From Desulfococcus multivorans (GTDB lineage Bacteria; Desulfobacterota; Desulfobacteria; Desulfobacterales; Desulfococcaceae): DNA of 64,000 bases. Location of the stretch: positions 78,501 through 142,500 of the forward strand of contig NZ_CP015381.1 of NCBI RefSeq assembly GCF_001854245.1, given 5' to 3'. Shown here piece after piece: positions 1 through 10,831 of this stretch (position 1 is its first letter; the number at the start of each line of letters is the position of its first letter). The notes beneath the pieces are model-generated. The model worked only from the letters and a program-made list of their open reading frames with translations. It made no database searches and was not told where the DNA came from. Made by a program: the position numbers and the translations under genes.

Positions 1-1112
1 CCATGGGGCGCCGCGGCGCGGGGGTGGCCAAGGAGGCGGCCCATATGATCCTGAGCGACGACAACTTTGCTTCCATCGTCGCCGCGGTGGAGGAAGGGCG
101 TGGCGTTTTCGAGAACATCAAGCGTTTTGTCGCCTACATCCTCAACAGCAACCCCCAGGAGCTTTACCCTTACATCTTCTGGATGCTCTTTCCCGGAACG
201 CCCCTGGCCATGACGGTCATGGGCGTGCTCGCGGTGGATATCGGCACCGATCTGATTCCAGCCATGGGACTGGGTATCGAACGGCCCGAAAGCGGCATGA
301 TGGATCGGCCCCCGCGGCGAAAAGATGAAAAACTGCTCTCCATGGGGTTCATCCTGCGCTCCTATTTCGTCCAGGGCACCCTCCTGGCCCTGGCTTGTTA
401 TACCAACTATTATTTTGCGGGCTGGTACATGGGGTGGTGGTCGCCGTCATCCTCTCTCGCCGTCATGCCGGCCTCACCCGAAGGCCTCGATATGAGCGAG
501 GCATCAACAGCCTACCTGATGTCGCTATCCGCCTATTTTTTGCCCACGGTGACCACCCAGATCGCCAACGTTCTTTGCAAGCGATCCTGGGCCACCTCTC
601 TTTTCAGCCGGGATTTCCTGCCTCCCCATCACCGGGAGGAGATCCTGGAGCGTATCCGCACCTGGCGGCCATTGGCATATCCGCTCCCCGAGAGGCTCGA
701 TCGAAGCATCATCGAACAAACCTCTCCCGGCGCCGTGCGCCGACCCATCACGTTGCTCTGGCACTGGTTCGCTTTTCCCCCGCGTCTTGCGCTTCACTAT
801 CTTTCGCGCTTTTTCCTGCTGCTGGAGCGTCCCTTGGTGCGGCCGGCAATGGCGGGATCCGGCCGTTTTCTGGCGCGACATCCGATTCTGTTGAATTTCA
901 TCTCCAACCCATTGATTGACCTGGGGATTTTGTTCGAGGTAGTGCTTTGCTGGGCCTTTTTCTACACCGACCTGTCGCATATTTATTATTTTGCCCCGGT
1001 GCCTTGGCCCGTTTATCTCTTTGCCCTTCATGGAATCCTCATCCTGTTTGCCTTCGAGGAGACCAAAAAATATTTTCGTCGGCGGGGCCACCGATTGGAT
1101 TTTCTGGGATGA
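1..1112 (+). CDS. P-type cation-transporting ATPase, C-terminal part (5' cut by window edge)
   Basis: The frame is open from the window edge, so this is the C-terminal ~370 residues of a larger pump. It begins inside the hinge motif (GVAKEAAHMILSDDNFASI), which follows the P-domain of P2-type ATPases and precedes M5. A segment VDIGTDLIPAMGLGIERPES then matches transmembrane helix M6 and the following loop of Na+/K+-ATPase-like (P2C) pumps, and several C-terminal hydrophobic helices follow. The catalytic DKTGT and nucleotide-binding domains lie upstream of the window. The methionine at position 3 belongs to this motif and is not a start codon. It ends 57 bases before the convergent sucrose synthase gene. 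Family is secure; the ion specificity (Na+, K+, H+ or Ca2+) cannot be decided from this part. Confidence 0.9.
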   Translation, partial: MGRRGAGVAKEAAHMILSDDNFASIVAAVEEGRGVFENIKRFVAYILNSNPQELYPYIFWMLFPGTPLAMTVMGVLAVDIGTDLIPAMGLGIERPESGMMDRPPRRKDEKLLSMGFILRSYFVQGTLLALACYTNYYFAGWYMGWWSPSSSLAVMPASPEGLDMSEASTAYLMSLSAYFLPTVTTQIANVLCKRSWATSLFSRDFLPPHHREEILERIRTWRPLAYPLPERLDRSIIEQTSPGAVRRPITLLWHWFAFPPRLALHYLSRFFLLLERPLVRPAMAGSGRFLARHPILLNFISNPLIDLGILFEVVLCWAFFYTDLSHIYYFAPVPWPVYLFALHGILILFAFEETKKYFRRRGHRLDFLG

Positions 1113-1169
1113 AAGCCCCGAGACCCCATGATTTTTCGGAATCCCTGGAAAACCACGTGTGTTATGGAT

Positions 1170-3575
1170 TCAACCCGGCAGCCCTTTCTCGGCCCTTTCC
1201 TTGAGCAGCAGGTGATAGATAATGTCACAGTACCGGTCCATCTTGACCATCCCTTCTTCGGCCGCGCTGTAACGCCAGAATCCATAGAGATTGGTGAGGT
1301 TCAGAAGTTTTTCGGAATAGAGTTTCCATGTGAAATGTTCCCGGACCCTTCGAATGCCGGCATCGGAGATCTTCTTCCAATGTTCTCCGTCCTCCCGGCA
1401 AGTCTCGAAAAATTTCCAGACGGCTTCGGCGATGAGTTCCGGTTTGCTGGTATTCATCAGGAATCCGCATCGGCAGTCCTCGATGATCTCCGACGGTCCC
1501 CCGAATTCGGGGCCGAAGGTCGGCAACCCCGAAAGCATGGCCTCAAGGATGGTCAGTCCGAAGGCTTCGAACAGCGCCGGCTGAACGAAGATGCCGCCCT
1601 GGTCGGCGATAAGCCGATAAACCTCGCCGGTCTCGCTTTTTTCAACGCTGGGCAGCCATCGCACCAGACCGCCAAGATCGAGGTTTTCGATGAGCGCATG
1701 GGCTTTTTGGATCTGCTCCTTCTCTTCCCGGTCCCGGGATTCTTCGACCCGCGTGGTGCCGGCCGCCAGGATGAGGTTGCAGTGTTCCCGCAGCTTCGGG
1801 TGTCCGCCAAAGGCCTCGATGAGCCCGGTGATGTTCTTGATCTTGTCCAGCCGCGCCATGGTGAAGATGGGCGGCTTTTCAGGATCCTCGAGATGCCCGA
1901 CGATGTCTGGAGCGTCGTCGGTGAAAAGGCGCTTCTTCCAATGAAGCTTAGGGCCTTCCACCCGGCGGTCTTTTTCGGTGTAGGGGAAATAATTGTTTTC
2001 ATCGACCCCCGGCGGAACGATATTGAATTTCGGATTGAACAGGTTGACGCCTCCCACAGCCTGATAGAGCCCGGGCAGGGTGAAAAACTGGTAGGATTCA
2101 TATTGCCCCACCGTGGTGTCGGTGCCGGCAATCTCCTGGTAGGTGCTGGTGATGACGAAATCGGACTTGTTCATGGCGATCATGTCCGCGGTGAATTGGA
2201 GGGAGAAGTTGTAATCCGGCTCCATCTGCTCCCAGTAAAGATCGGAAAACAGGTACTTGGTCTTTTCCAGAGCGTGGGCGATAGTGCATTGGATAACGTC
2301 CAGCCGGTCCGACAAAAGGCTCGCCACCAGGTTGCCGTCGGAGTAATTGCCGATAATGAGATCGGGGCGGCCTTCGAATTCGCTGACCAGCTCCCGCCGG
2401 GCATCATAGGCAAAACGATCGAGATAGGGCCAGATGTCGAACCGGGAGATCCAGTGTCGCACCGTTGCCATGCTCGCGTCCCGGAAGGGCAGACGGAGGA
2501 TCCAGCAGTTCTGGGTGCCGTGGATCTTTTCGATGCGGTGGTCGCAGGTGGTGCCTTCCGCCTCGGGAATCAGGCGGGTCAAGACAATGATTTTTGGCAT
2601 GACGTGGATGCCCGCCAGGTGGAATCGCTGGATCATATGGTTTTCCAGTGCCCGAACCTGATCGAGGATATAAATGACCTGACCACCGGTGTCGGGGCGG
2701 CCCAGGACGTTCTCCTGGCCGAACCATCCGTGGGGAGAGATGACGGCGATCTTGGAGATCATGGGAATACGGGAAACGAAGCGTTCGAGGAGATCGCTCT
2801 CGGGCTCGTTGAAGAGGTCGTAAACAAGCGACATCGTTTCCCGAGCCCGGGCCACGTTGTGACCCCATCCTTCCTCGAATCCCCGTTTTTTCAGGTAACC
2901 TTCGAATTCGTGGTAGGGGGTTTCCGGAGGCTGATTGCCCAGCCAGTCGATGGCTTTCCCCAGTTCCTCCATGAATTCCGGGATGCTGCTCAGGATATTG
3001 CCGTTCACCAGAAGCGGGTTGCCGTTGATTTTGTGGAGTTTGATGAAATTGAAAAGTTTGATTCCCCATTCCTCGGATGCCTGGAAGAGGCTGCTGGAAA
3101 GGTGTTTGTTGAGAAACCGGATGCCGTTCCCGATACTCTTGCTGTCCCGCATGGAAGGCGAATAGTCGTGGAAAGGCATGAAGTCGATGACCAGAGGCGC
3201 TTGGCGGCGCCAGGCATCTTTATCCATGACGCAGCGGTCTTTCTGTCTGAGGTAAGCTGCCGTGGAGATCTCCTCCATGAATTCGCAGTGGCGGTTGGTT
3301 TGATAAAATCGATATTTGGCGATGGCATAGCGATGCAGAATCAGAATCGTCCCGTCAATGGCGAACATCTCCGGGATCTGATTCAGAAAACGCGCCATTG
3401 TCGAGCCGGTGAGAAACACCTTGTCCCGGTCCTCGAAAACCGCTTTGAATTTCAAAAGGATATCATTTCTGAGCAGATACTTGTGATCCACGTCGAACAG
3501 AATGAGGATGAACTCTTTGAAATCCTTCTGCTCCTGCTCCGGTATCAGTCGATCTAAAAGTGATGTCATCATCAA
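1170..3575 (-). CDS. sus: Sucrose synthase (GT-B glycosyltransferase, GT4)
   Basis: Predicted 801-residue sucrose synthase, which reversibly converts sucrose + NDP to NDP-glucose + fructose in the cytoplasm. The length is that of plant and bacterial SUS proteins (~800 aa). The N-terminal ~270 residues are the SUS-specific regulatory/EPBD region; the GT-B core begins near residue 283 with SPHGWFGQENVLGRPDTGG and carries the nucleotide-sugar E-x7-E motif in LFEAFGLTILEAM near residue 665. Its ATG overlaps the stop codon of the upstream sucrose-phosphate synthase gene by 4 bases (ATGA), so the two are translationally coupled. It is the last gene of the operon fructokinase-sps-sus. The 809-residue open frame on the opposite strand is its antisense shadow. 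Confidence 0.95.
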   Translation of the reverse strand: MMMTSLLDRLIPEQEQKDFKEFILILFDVDHKYLLRNDILLKFKAVFEDRDKVFLTGSTMARFLNQIPEMFAIDGTILILHRYAIAKYRFYQTNRHCEFMEEISTAAYLRQKDRCVMDKDAWRRQAPLVIDFMPFHDYSPSMRDSKSIGNGIRFLNKHLSSSLFQASEEWGIKLFNFIKLHKINGNPLLVNGNILSSIPEFMEELGKAIDWLGNQPPETPYHEFEGYLKKRGFEEGWGHNVARARETMSLVYDLFNEPESDLLERFVSRIPMISKIAVISPHGWFGQENVLGRPDTGGQVIYILDQVRALENHMIQRFHLAGIHVMPKIIVLTRLIPEAEGTTCDHRIEKIHGTQNCWILRLPFRDASMATVRHWISRFDIWPYLDRFAYDARRELVSEFEGRPDLIIGNYSDGNLVASLLSDRLDVIQCTIAHALEKTKYLFSDLYWEQMEPDYNFSLQFTADMIAMNKSDFVITSTYQEIAGTDTTVGQYESYQFFTLPGLYQAVGGVNLFNPKFNIVPPGVDENNYFPYTEKDRRVEGPKLHWKKRLFTDDAPDIVGHLEDPEKPPIFTMARLDKIKNITGLIEAFGGHPKLREHCNLILAAGTTRVEESRDREEKEQIQKAHALIENLDLGGLVRWLPSVEKSETGEVYRLIADQGGIFVQPALFEAFGLTILEAMLSGLPTFGPEFGGPSEIIEDCRCGFLMNTSKPELIAEAVWKFFETCREDGEHWKKISDAGIRRVREHFTWKLYSEKLLNLTNLYGFWRYSAAEEGMVKMDRYCDIIYHLLLKERAEKGLPG

Positions 3576-5743
3576 CTCCTGCTGATAAGGCCGTAGTGGT
3601 GTAACCCATCGATAATTCCGGCCGCATAGTTTTCAGGGGAAAAATAGATTCGCCGTTTTCCCTTCAGGGTTTCGAGTTCCTGAGCGTAGTTGCCCACCAC
3701 TACTCCCATGGCGCTGCCGACGAGCATCTCCTGGTCGTTGCCCGAATCCCCGCAGACGATGATGTTTTGAAGCGGGATATCCCATTTGTAGCTGAGGTAG
3801 CGGACGGCCTTTCCCTTGGAGGCCCTGTGGGGCAGGATATCGAGGTACTTGTCATGCGAATAGATGACGGTGCAGTGGCATTTGTTGTGGTTGAGGATGG
3901 CGTTGATTTTGGCAATGCGATTATTTTTCGGCGACATGTAGTAGCTCAACTTGAAGGGGAGCTGATGCTCGCGTTCCTGAAGCTCGAGGAAGTCAAGGGA
4001 TGTCAGGAGGTTTTCGATTTTTTTCCGATCCCACCATTTGGAGATGTGGCGCTGCCAGCCTTTGTCCGTAAACGCATCGGATCGGTAGTAGATTTCCGAT
4101 CCCACCGAGGTAATGAGTATCTCGGGGAGCGCCAGCCCCTTGCGCTCGAAGAGGGCCTGAGTCGAGGTGATGGAGCGTCCTGTGGCCACGCCGAATCCAA
4201 TGCGATCCTTGTGGGTTTCCAGCAGATCGAGTAACTCATGAAGGGCGGCATCGTCTCCCATCAGGGTGTGGTCGATGTCCGTGATGACCAGAAATTCCAG
4301 CCGGATCAGCCGTTCGCCCACCGGATTCTGGGCTGATCGCTTGAAGACCTCCCGGCCGCCGAATCGATCGAAGACTTCGATTCTCTTTAGATATTTTTCG
4401 ACATGGGCATCCCAGCTGTAGTGCTGTTGGACCCCCTTGATGCCGCTGTCGGAAAAATTGCGCCAGAGGTCGTGGTCTGCGATGATGCGCTTGATGGCGT
4501 TGCTGATGGCCTTGACATCCTTGGGGTCCACCAGAATACCGTTTTTACAGTTGCGGACGATGTCCCGCGGCCCGCCGTCATTGGTGGCCACGATAGGCAC
4601 CCCGCACGAGGATGCCTCGATGAGCGTAAGCCCGAAGGGTTCCACCAGGGCGCAATTGACGAAAACTCCCTTCCGTTCGGCGGTGATGCGATAGAGCTCC
4701 GGGACTTCGTAAGTGAAGTCGTGTTTTTTAGGGATGGCCATCTTGCCGTAGAGATCGTAGCGATCCATCTGAAGGAGCATGTCGGTGAGGACCTCCTTTT
4801 CGTTCTCCCCCATCTCTTGAATGTTCTTGCGAATTCCCGCGAAGATGGCCAGGTTGGCCATGGCCTGAAGATCTCTGTCGGTGCCGTAAGCCTTGATGAG
4901 TCCGGCGATGTTCTTGCGCTTGTCCGCCCGGCAGAGCGCGAGGATGAGGGGCTTGTCCGGAAAGATGAAAAAGCGGTTGAGCTCCTCCATCACGCCCCCA
5001 TAAGCCATGAGGCTTTCCTCTTTTCTTTGTACCGAGGGCAGCATGTTCCGATAGTAGGGGTAAAAATGCTCAAGGTTGATCCCCGGAGGGATGACGGCGT
5101 ATCGTGCCAGATCCCGGTTCCGGTACATGCCGTACTGCTGTTCCACCTCCTGGCTGGTGCTGGTGACGACGAGATCCGCGTTCCTGAGAATCTCCTCCTC
5201 CACGGCGATGCGGTGATCGATGAAAAGCTTTTTCTGGATCTCTTCGGGACGCATGCCCTCATTTAATAACCGTTTTTTCTTTGGATGGCCCAGGGAGTGA
5301 CCCGTGTAGATCAAGGGGGTGCCGAAATACTCTGAAAGGGTGATGGCGACATAGCCGGCATCGGGGTAATGTCCGTGGACGATGTCGGGATGACGGCCTT
5401 CTCGTTTGATGAACTGGATGGTTTTGTCGATATACTCGTCCAGATGCGGCCAGAGGAGCTCCTTTCGCATGTATTTTTTACCGCCGCATTGAATCCGGAC
5501 GATGCGACATTTGTCGGAGACCTGCGTTACCGGCTGACTGTAATCGGCGGACACGCGTTTGTCGGCGATGAGGCGCGTAAACAGATCGACCTGGGCGACC
5601 TTTTTGTGACGGCTGAGGGTTTCGGCCAGTTCCACCACGTACTTGATTTGTCCGCCGGTGTCGGCGTCCCGGCCCAGTTCCATGGCTTCATGGCGCAGAA
5701 GACCGTGGATGCTGAAGAGTTGAAAATAGAGTCCCTGGCTCAT
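3572..5743 (-). CDS. sps: Sucrose-phosphate synthase with fused C-terminal phosphatase-like (HAD) domain
   Basis: A 723-residue protein that makes sucrose-6-phosphate from NDP-glucose and fructose-6-phosphate. Residues ~1-470 form the GT4 domain: HGLLRHEAMELGRDADTGGQ at the acceptor/donor site near the N-terminus and EPFGLTLIEASSCGVPIVAT near residue 375. Residues ~480-720 form a HAD-IIB sucrose-phosphatase-like domain starting VITDIDHTLMGDD, which keeps both aspartates of the DxDxT catalytic motif, and later GDSGNDQEML. The phosphatase half may therefore be active and finish sucrose synthesis; this is inference because such domains are inactive in some SPS enzymes. Start and stop overlap the flanking genes by 4 bases each, indicating one polycistronic message. 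Confidence 0.95.
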   Translation of the reverse strand: MSQGLYFQLFSIHGLLRHEAMELGRDADTGGQIKYVVELAETLSRHKKVAQVDLFTRLIADKRVSADYSQPVTQVSDKCRIVRIQCGGKKYMRKELLWPHLDEYIDKTIQFIKREGRHPDIVHGHYPDAGYVAITLSEYFGTPLIYTGHSLGHPKKKRLLNEGMRPEEIQKKLFIDHRIAVEEEILRNADLVVTSTSQEVEQQYGMYRNRDLARYAVIPPGINLEHFYPYYRNMLPSVQRKEESLMAYGGVMEELNRFFIFPDKPLILALCRADKRKNIAGLIKAYGTDRDLQAMANLAIFAGIRKNIQEMGENEKEVLTDMLLQMDRYDLYGKMAIPKKHDFTYEVPELYRITAERKGVFVNCALVEPFGLTLIEASSCGVPIVATNDGGPRDIVRNCKNGILVDPKDVKAISNAIKRIIADHDLWRNFSDSGIKGVQQHYSWDAHVEKYLKRIEVFDRFGGREVFKRSAQNPVGERLIRLEFLVITDIDHTLMGDDAALHELLDLLETHKDRIGFGVATGRSITSTQALFERKGLALPEILITSVGSEIYYRSDAFTDKGWQRHISKWWDRKKIENLLTSLDFLELQEREHQLPFKLSYYMSPKNNRIAKINAILNHNKCHCTVIYSHDKYLDILPHRASKGKAVRYLSYKWDIPLQNIIVCGDSGNDQEMLVGSAMGVVVGNYAQELETLKGKRRIYFSPENYAAGIIDGLHHYGLISRS

Positions 5744-6645
5744 GATTCACCTCCGTCGTTCATCCAATTCAGAAAGGGGCGGTAGAAGACCATATCCTCG
5801 GGTATGGCTCCGGAAAGGCCGCAGAGGGCACCGGCGAACCGGGTCGCACGCCTCAAAATCCGGGCCGGTTCCCAGCCCCGGAGGTATCCGGCCGCGAGGA
5901 CGGCGGCGTACGCGTCGCCTGCTCCCACCGTGTCCACCACGTTTTCCGATACGGACGGTTCCGCGGAAAAGACCCCGTCCCCGGTAAACAGGGTTGAACC
6001 TCGGGGGCCGCTGGTCAGGCTGACCCATTCAATGGCGAAGTTGTGCATGAGATCGTCGATAAAAAGCTTGTCGACGGTCTGGACGTTGAACTGGTTTTTG
6101 AGGATCGAAAGTTCCGCCTCACTGAGTTTGAGAATGTCGCAATGAACCAGGGATTTGGTGATGCTGTTCTGATCGTAGCAATTCTTCCTGAGATTGAGAT
6201 CGCAGAAGCATCGTGTGGAAGGCGGGCGGTTTTCGAGAATTTTCATGACGGTGGCGGATGCGGTTTCAGACCGCTGGATCAAGGTGCCGTAATAGATCAT
6301 TTCAGGCCCCTGGGCAACGGCGGCGGCTACGGCATCACTGTAGGCCAGATAATCGTATGCGACGTCGGGAACGATGGTGAACTCCGGAACGCCGTGGTCG
6401 TCCAGGCTTACGGTGACTCGCCCGGTGGCGTGGTGTGCATCCCGCTGAATGATATCGATGTCGAATCCGCGGCGGGCGAGTGCGTCGAGGACGGCATTGC
6501 CGTCATCATCCATTCCCACACGGGTGATGAACGTCACGGGAAGTCCAAAGGCTTTCAGGTGCGCGGCGAAATTGAAGGGTGCACCCCCCAGGCGTTTGCC
6601 GTCTGGAAAGTGGTCAAACAGAATTTCTCCTACAGGGAGTATCAT
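5740..6645 (-). CDS. PfkB-family sugar kinase, probable fructokinase
   Basis: A 301-residue ribokinase-family kinase. The N-terminal GEILFDHFPDG and GGAPFNFAAHL are the substrate-binding signature typical of fructokinases, and DTVGAGDAYAA near residue 240 is the PfkB signature 2 with the catalytic aspartate. It phosphorylates fructose, the product released by sucrose synthase and amylosucrase, so it would return that carbon to glycolysis. The start at 6645 follows an AGGAGG box at 7-base spacing. It is the first gene of the sucrose operon; its stop overlaps the sps start by 4 bases. A good sigma-70-type promoter lies 140 bases upstream. Methanotroph sucrose clusters carry a homologous fruK gene, which supports the assignment. 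Confidence 0.92.
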   Translation of the reverse strand: MILPVGEILFDHFPDGKRLGGAPFNFAAHLKAFGLPVTFITRVGMDDDGNAVLDALARRGFDIDIIQRDAHHATGRVTVSLDDHGVPEFTIVPDVAYDYLAYSDAVAAAVAQGPEMIYYGTLIQRSETASATVMKILENRPPSTRCFCDLNLRKNCYDQNSITKSLVHCDILKLSEAELSILKNQFNVQTVDKLFIDDLMHNFAIEWVSLTSGPRGSTLFTGDGVFSAEPSVSENVVDTVGAGDAYAAVLAAGYLRGWEPARILRRATRFAGALCGLSGAIPEDMVFYRPFLNWMNDGGES

Positions 6646-6784
6646 CTATGGCCCTCCTGGCGTTGTGGATGCACGGTTGTGTTACCGGCAACGAATGGCG
6701 TGTTGAACCGCCACTCTTCCGGCACGGCTGCGGTAAAGACAGGGGAGTTTAAAATTTTTGAAGCTTTTCAAGATAATGGCTTTC

Positions 6785-6813
6785 ACTATACCTGTTGTGA
6801 GAGAACTTTTCAA
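6785..6813 (-). promoter_or_regulatory. Predicted sigma-70 promoter of the sucrose operon
   Basis: On the minus strand TTGAAA (6808-6813) and TATAGT (6785-6790) are separated by exactly 17 bases. Transcription would start near 6778, about 130 bases before the fructokinase ATG. An inverted repeat TTGAA-AAGC-TTCAA (6758-6771) lies at the presumed start of the transcript and could be an operator. Sequence pattern only; no direct evidence of use. Confidence 0.55.
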
Positions 6814-6940
6814 ATGAAGAATTTCAAAATATGTATCCGAGCCTCGAAAACGTGACATAAACGTGACATTGGTGTTGAACAGCCGATGACGAATCCCTCC
6901 CGGCGCTCATAGCGTTGCGGCCGGCCGCGGATTTTTGGAT

Positions 6941-6971
6941 ACAATATCCTGCAATATCCTTGCAATATCCT
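6941..6971. repeat. Three near-tandem copies of a (G/A)CAATATCCT decamer
   Basis: The decamer CAATATCCT with one leading base occurs three times in a row at 6941-6950, 6951-6960 and 6962-6971. It lies upstream of the sucrose-operon promoter and just beyond the end of the amylosucrase gene. The rest of the 380-base intergenic stretch 6646-7025 holds the promoter and small inverted repeat described separately and no convincing gene; the 63-residue frame at 6810-7001 overlaps the promoter and has no ribosome-binding site. Confidence 0.6.
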
Positions 6972-7025
6972 ATAGACGGGTGCACAAACCGTCGCGAACA
7001 ACGCTGCGGGATCGCGACATAACCT

Positions 7026-8981
<1,956 letters not shown>

Positions 8982-9181
8982 GGGGTCTCCTATAGCGTCT
9001 CGGGGCTTTCCCCGATAGACCGTATCGCCGCGGCGTCGTGCCGATTTCCCCGAATCGCAGGATGGGGTTCGACACCGTTGGCGGTTTCCGATTAAAACTC
9101 TCGTCTCAAGGGTGAATCGGTCCCCCGACATCACCGCTTTTCGTTCAACATCATCAGACTCGGGTTGAGTTAAAGCTTACG

Positions 9182-9211
9182 CAATGGACCAATTCTGTCA
9201 AGGTCCCATTG
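9182..9211 (-). promoter_or_regulatory. Inverted repeat over a TTGACA box upstream of amylosucrase
   Basis: CAATGGACC (9182-9190) and GGTCCCATTG (9202-9211) form an imperfect inverted repeat flanking TTGACA (9196-9201, minus strand). A weak -10 (TAAGCT) follows at 16 bases. This could be the amylosucrase promoter with an operator, about 200 bases before the start codon. The remainder of the gap 8982-9331 shows no gene. Confidence 0.35.
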
Positions 9212-9331
9212 ATGAGCCGTCAAATCCCGATGGGTTTCAAAAAGAAAATGACGAACCCTTTCATCTCAAGCCGGCACCGGTATCGGTTTGATTGGATGAG
9301 GATTCAACCATTCCGACCGTGATGTGTCTCG

Positions 9332-9859
9332 TCACGCTTCTCCGGGCGAGTCCGGCAGGTCGATGGGGCCGCCGGCCAGAATCGGTACGGCATCGATGGC
9401 TTCGGCATTCATGAGTTGGACGATGCGCTGAAGCGCACTCAGGATCATCAACTGTTCCCAGCTGTCGAGGTTGTTGAAGGCGATCAGGAACCGGTCTTGC
9501 AGCGGCGGCGGTGCTTCGGCCAGAAACCGTCGGCAGGTGTCGGTGAGATCGACATTCACGGCCCGACGGTCCTCAAGGCTTTTGTGGCGAACGATCATCC
9601 CCCGGTTTTCGAGGCGGGCGAGGATTCCGGTTACGGTGGACTGGCTCAGGCTGATGGCTTTGGCCAATTCCCCCACCGTCATTTCTCCGTTTTTACCGAT
9701 CGCTTTCAAAATGATGAGTTGCGGCCCGGTCAGGCCATAGTGTTTGGCCAGGTATCGTGAATGAAGGTCGATGGCCTGGGTGATCTGGCGGATGGCAAGC
9801 AGGACCTGGTCGGTGATCTTGTCGTCGGACGGATGACGGATATGTCTGTTTGAGTTCAT
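9332..9859 (-). CDS. MarR-family winged-helix transcriptional regulator
   Basis: A 175-residue DNA-binding protein. The MarR core runs from PQLIILKAIGKNGEMTVGEL through the recognition helix SLSQSTVTGILARLENRGMI to the wing with the diagnostic DRR (KSLEDRRAVNVDL). The start at 9859 was chosen because the upstream 77 codons of open frame have no family similarity; a GGAGGA box lies ~12 bases before this ATG. It is transcribed away from a palindrome-bearing promoter at 9990-10034 and may act there. The ligand is unknown. It could also regulate the neighbouring amylosucrase, but nothing in the sequence proves this. Confidence 0.88.
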   Translation of the reverse strand: MNSNRHIRHPSDDKITDQVLLAIRQITQAIDLHSRYLAKHYGLTGPQLIILKAIGKNGEMTVGELAKAISLSQSTVTGILARLENRGMIVRHKSLEDRRAVNVDLTDTCRRFLAEAPPPLQDRFLIAFNNLDSWEQLMILSALQRIVQLMNAEAIDAVPILAGGPIDLPDSPGEA

Positions 9860-9989
9860 GGAAAGCGATTTTCCTCCAAAAATGATAATACCTCCTTTCA
9901 ACTTTCGGTGTCCATATGCCGGTGCCGGAAGTTGAGACCCCCTTATAGCCCAGGAAAAACAGGCGATCAACCTGTTCAGAAATATTTTC

Positions 9990-10034
9990 GGCAGGTATCC
10001 TGCCCTTGACAATATTTTCAATGCATTATATGCT
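9990..10034 (+). promoter_or_regulatory. Promoter with palindromic operator, divergent from the MarR gene
   Basis: A perfect inverted repeat GGCAGG-TAT-CCTGCC (9990-10004) abuts TTGACA (10006-10011), with TATGCT at 17-base spacing (10029-10034). The nonamer AATATTTTC flanks it on both sides (9981-9989, 10011-10019). The palindrome size and place suit MarR-type repression. The promoter points toward the small gene at 10487 and would give an unusually long leader of ~440 bases. Confidence 0.5.
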
Positions 10035-10039
10035 ATGCT

Positions 10040-10486
10040 GATATGATGGATGGGTATAGCGGTATGAGTCTGTATCATGCTGATTTTCAACTAAATTATT
10101 TCACAATATGTTCATTCCGTGATTTCAGAATGATTTGAGCCGAAAGAACGTATCTCACAGGATAGTCTTTTCCGGCACGGTACATCCATGAAACACGGAA
10201 ATGATGGTTGAAGGGTCGCCGTTCAACCGAAAACGGTACCCGCCCCCGTTTCATCTGCCCACGATCCACCTCCGATATAACAGCATCTGACGGGCTCGAG
10301 GTCTTTTGCCGTGAAGCCCGGTGAGAAACATTCTCTGCGTCGGGGAAGCGCCTTTCGTCGACCTGTATAGGTTGGATCGGTGACGCGTGCGCCCGCAGGG
10401 GTTCAGGCCTGGTTGTCGGGCTGTTTTGATTGATGGAACGCGGGGACGGACGGCGGCAAACAACCTTTTCTAACTGAAAGGAGATT
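10040..10486 (+). other. Long non-coding leader upstream of the coiled-coil protein gene
   Basis: No credible gene is seen here. The stretch from ~10270 to 10460 is GC-rich and contains self-complementary pieces, for example GCCCG-CAGG (10389-10397) facing CCTG and CGGGC (ending near 10420), followed by TGTTTTG. It may be a structured 5' leader RNA. It matches no riboswitch class I can recognise by eye. Confidence 0.3.
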
Positions 10487-10759
10487 ATGGAAACAGAATT
10501 TACATCGAATCCGACTCAGGAAAAAGAGATCGACGTTGTTTTGCACGAGATACGGAAAGAACTGGAAAACGCTCACAAGGGGCTGCTTCACCTTCAGGAC
10601 AAACTGGGGGACAGTATGGCTCGTGCGGCACTTGGAGAGGATAACCACACCCAGATCGCCCGCATCAAGCGCCGCATCGGCGAAATAGAGGAGACCATAC
10701 AGCAGGCGCCGCTGGTGATCAGAGGGTTAAAGCGGCTGAAAACGGACAATCGTTCCTGA
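10487..10759 (+). CDS. Small hypothetical protein, predicted coiled coil
   Basis: A 90-residue, strongly charged protein with no membrane segment or signal peptide. An AAAGGAG box sits 4 bases before the ATG, so translation is well supported. Residues ~12-75 have heptad-like hydrophobic spacing (for example VVLHEIRKELENAHKGLLHL and IKRRIGEIEETI), which suggests an alpha-helical hairpin or coiled coil. No known family was recognised. It stands alone between the MarR promoter region and the convergent DUF3783 gene. Its long leader and possible MarR control are the only functional hints. Confidence 0.75.
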   Translation: METEFTSNPTQEKEIDVVLHEIRKELENAHKGLLHLQDKLGDSMARAALGEDNHTQIARIKRRIGEIEETIQQAPLVIRGLKRLKTDNRS

Positions 10760-10831
10760 CGCTCATCGGCCGGACCTTTTCGCCCCGGCCGGCTTCACCG
10801 GCAGGGGCGGTTGATGAACTCCGAAGATGCG

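Noticed and set aside
1128..3557. An 809-codon open frame on the plus strand opposite sucrose synthase
   Set aside because: It is fully antisense to a clear 801-residue sucrose synthase and its translation has no recognisable domain. High GC and codon bias produce long antisense frames here.
6810..7001. A 63-codon minus-strand frame between the sucrose operon and amylosucrase
   Set aside because: It overlaps the probable promoter and the CAATATCCT repeats and has no Shine-Dalgarno.
10251..10463. A 70-codon minus-strand frame in the long leader
   Set aside because: No ribosome-binding site and no recognisable similarity; GC-rich structured leader explains it better.
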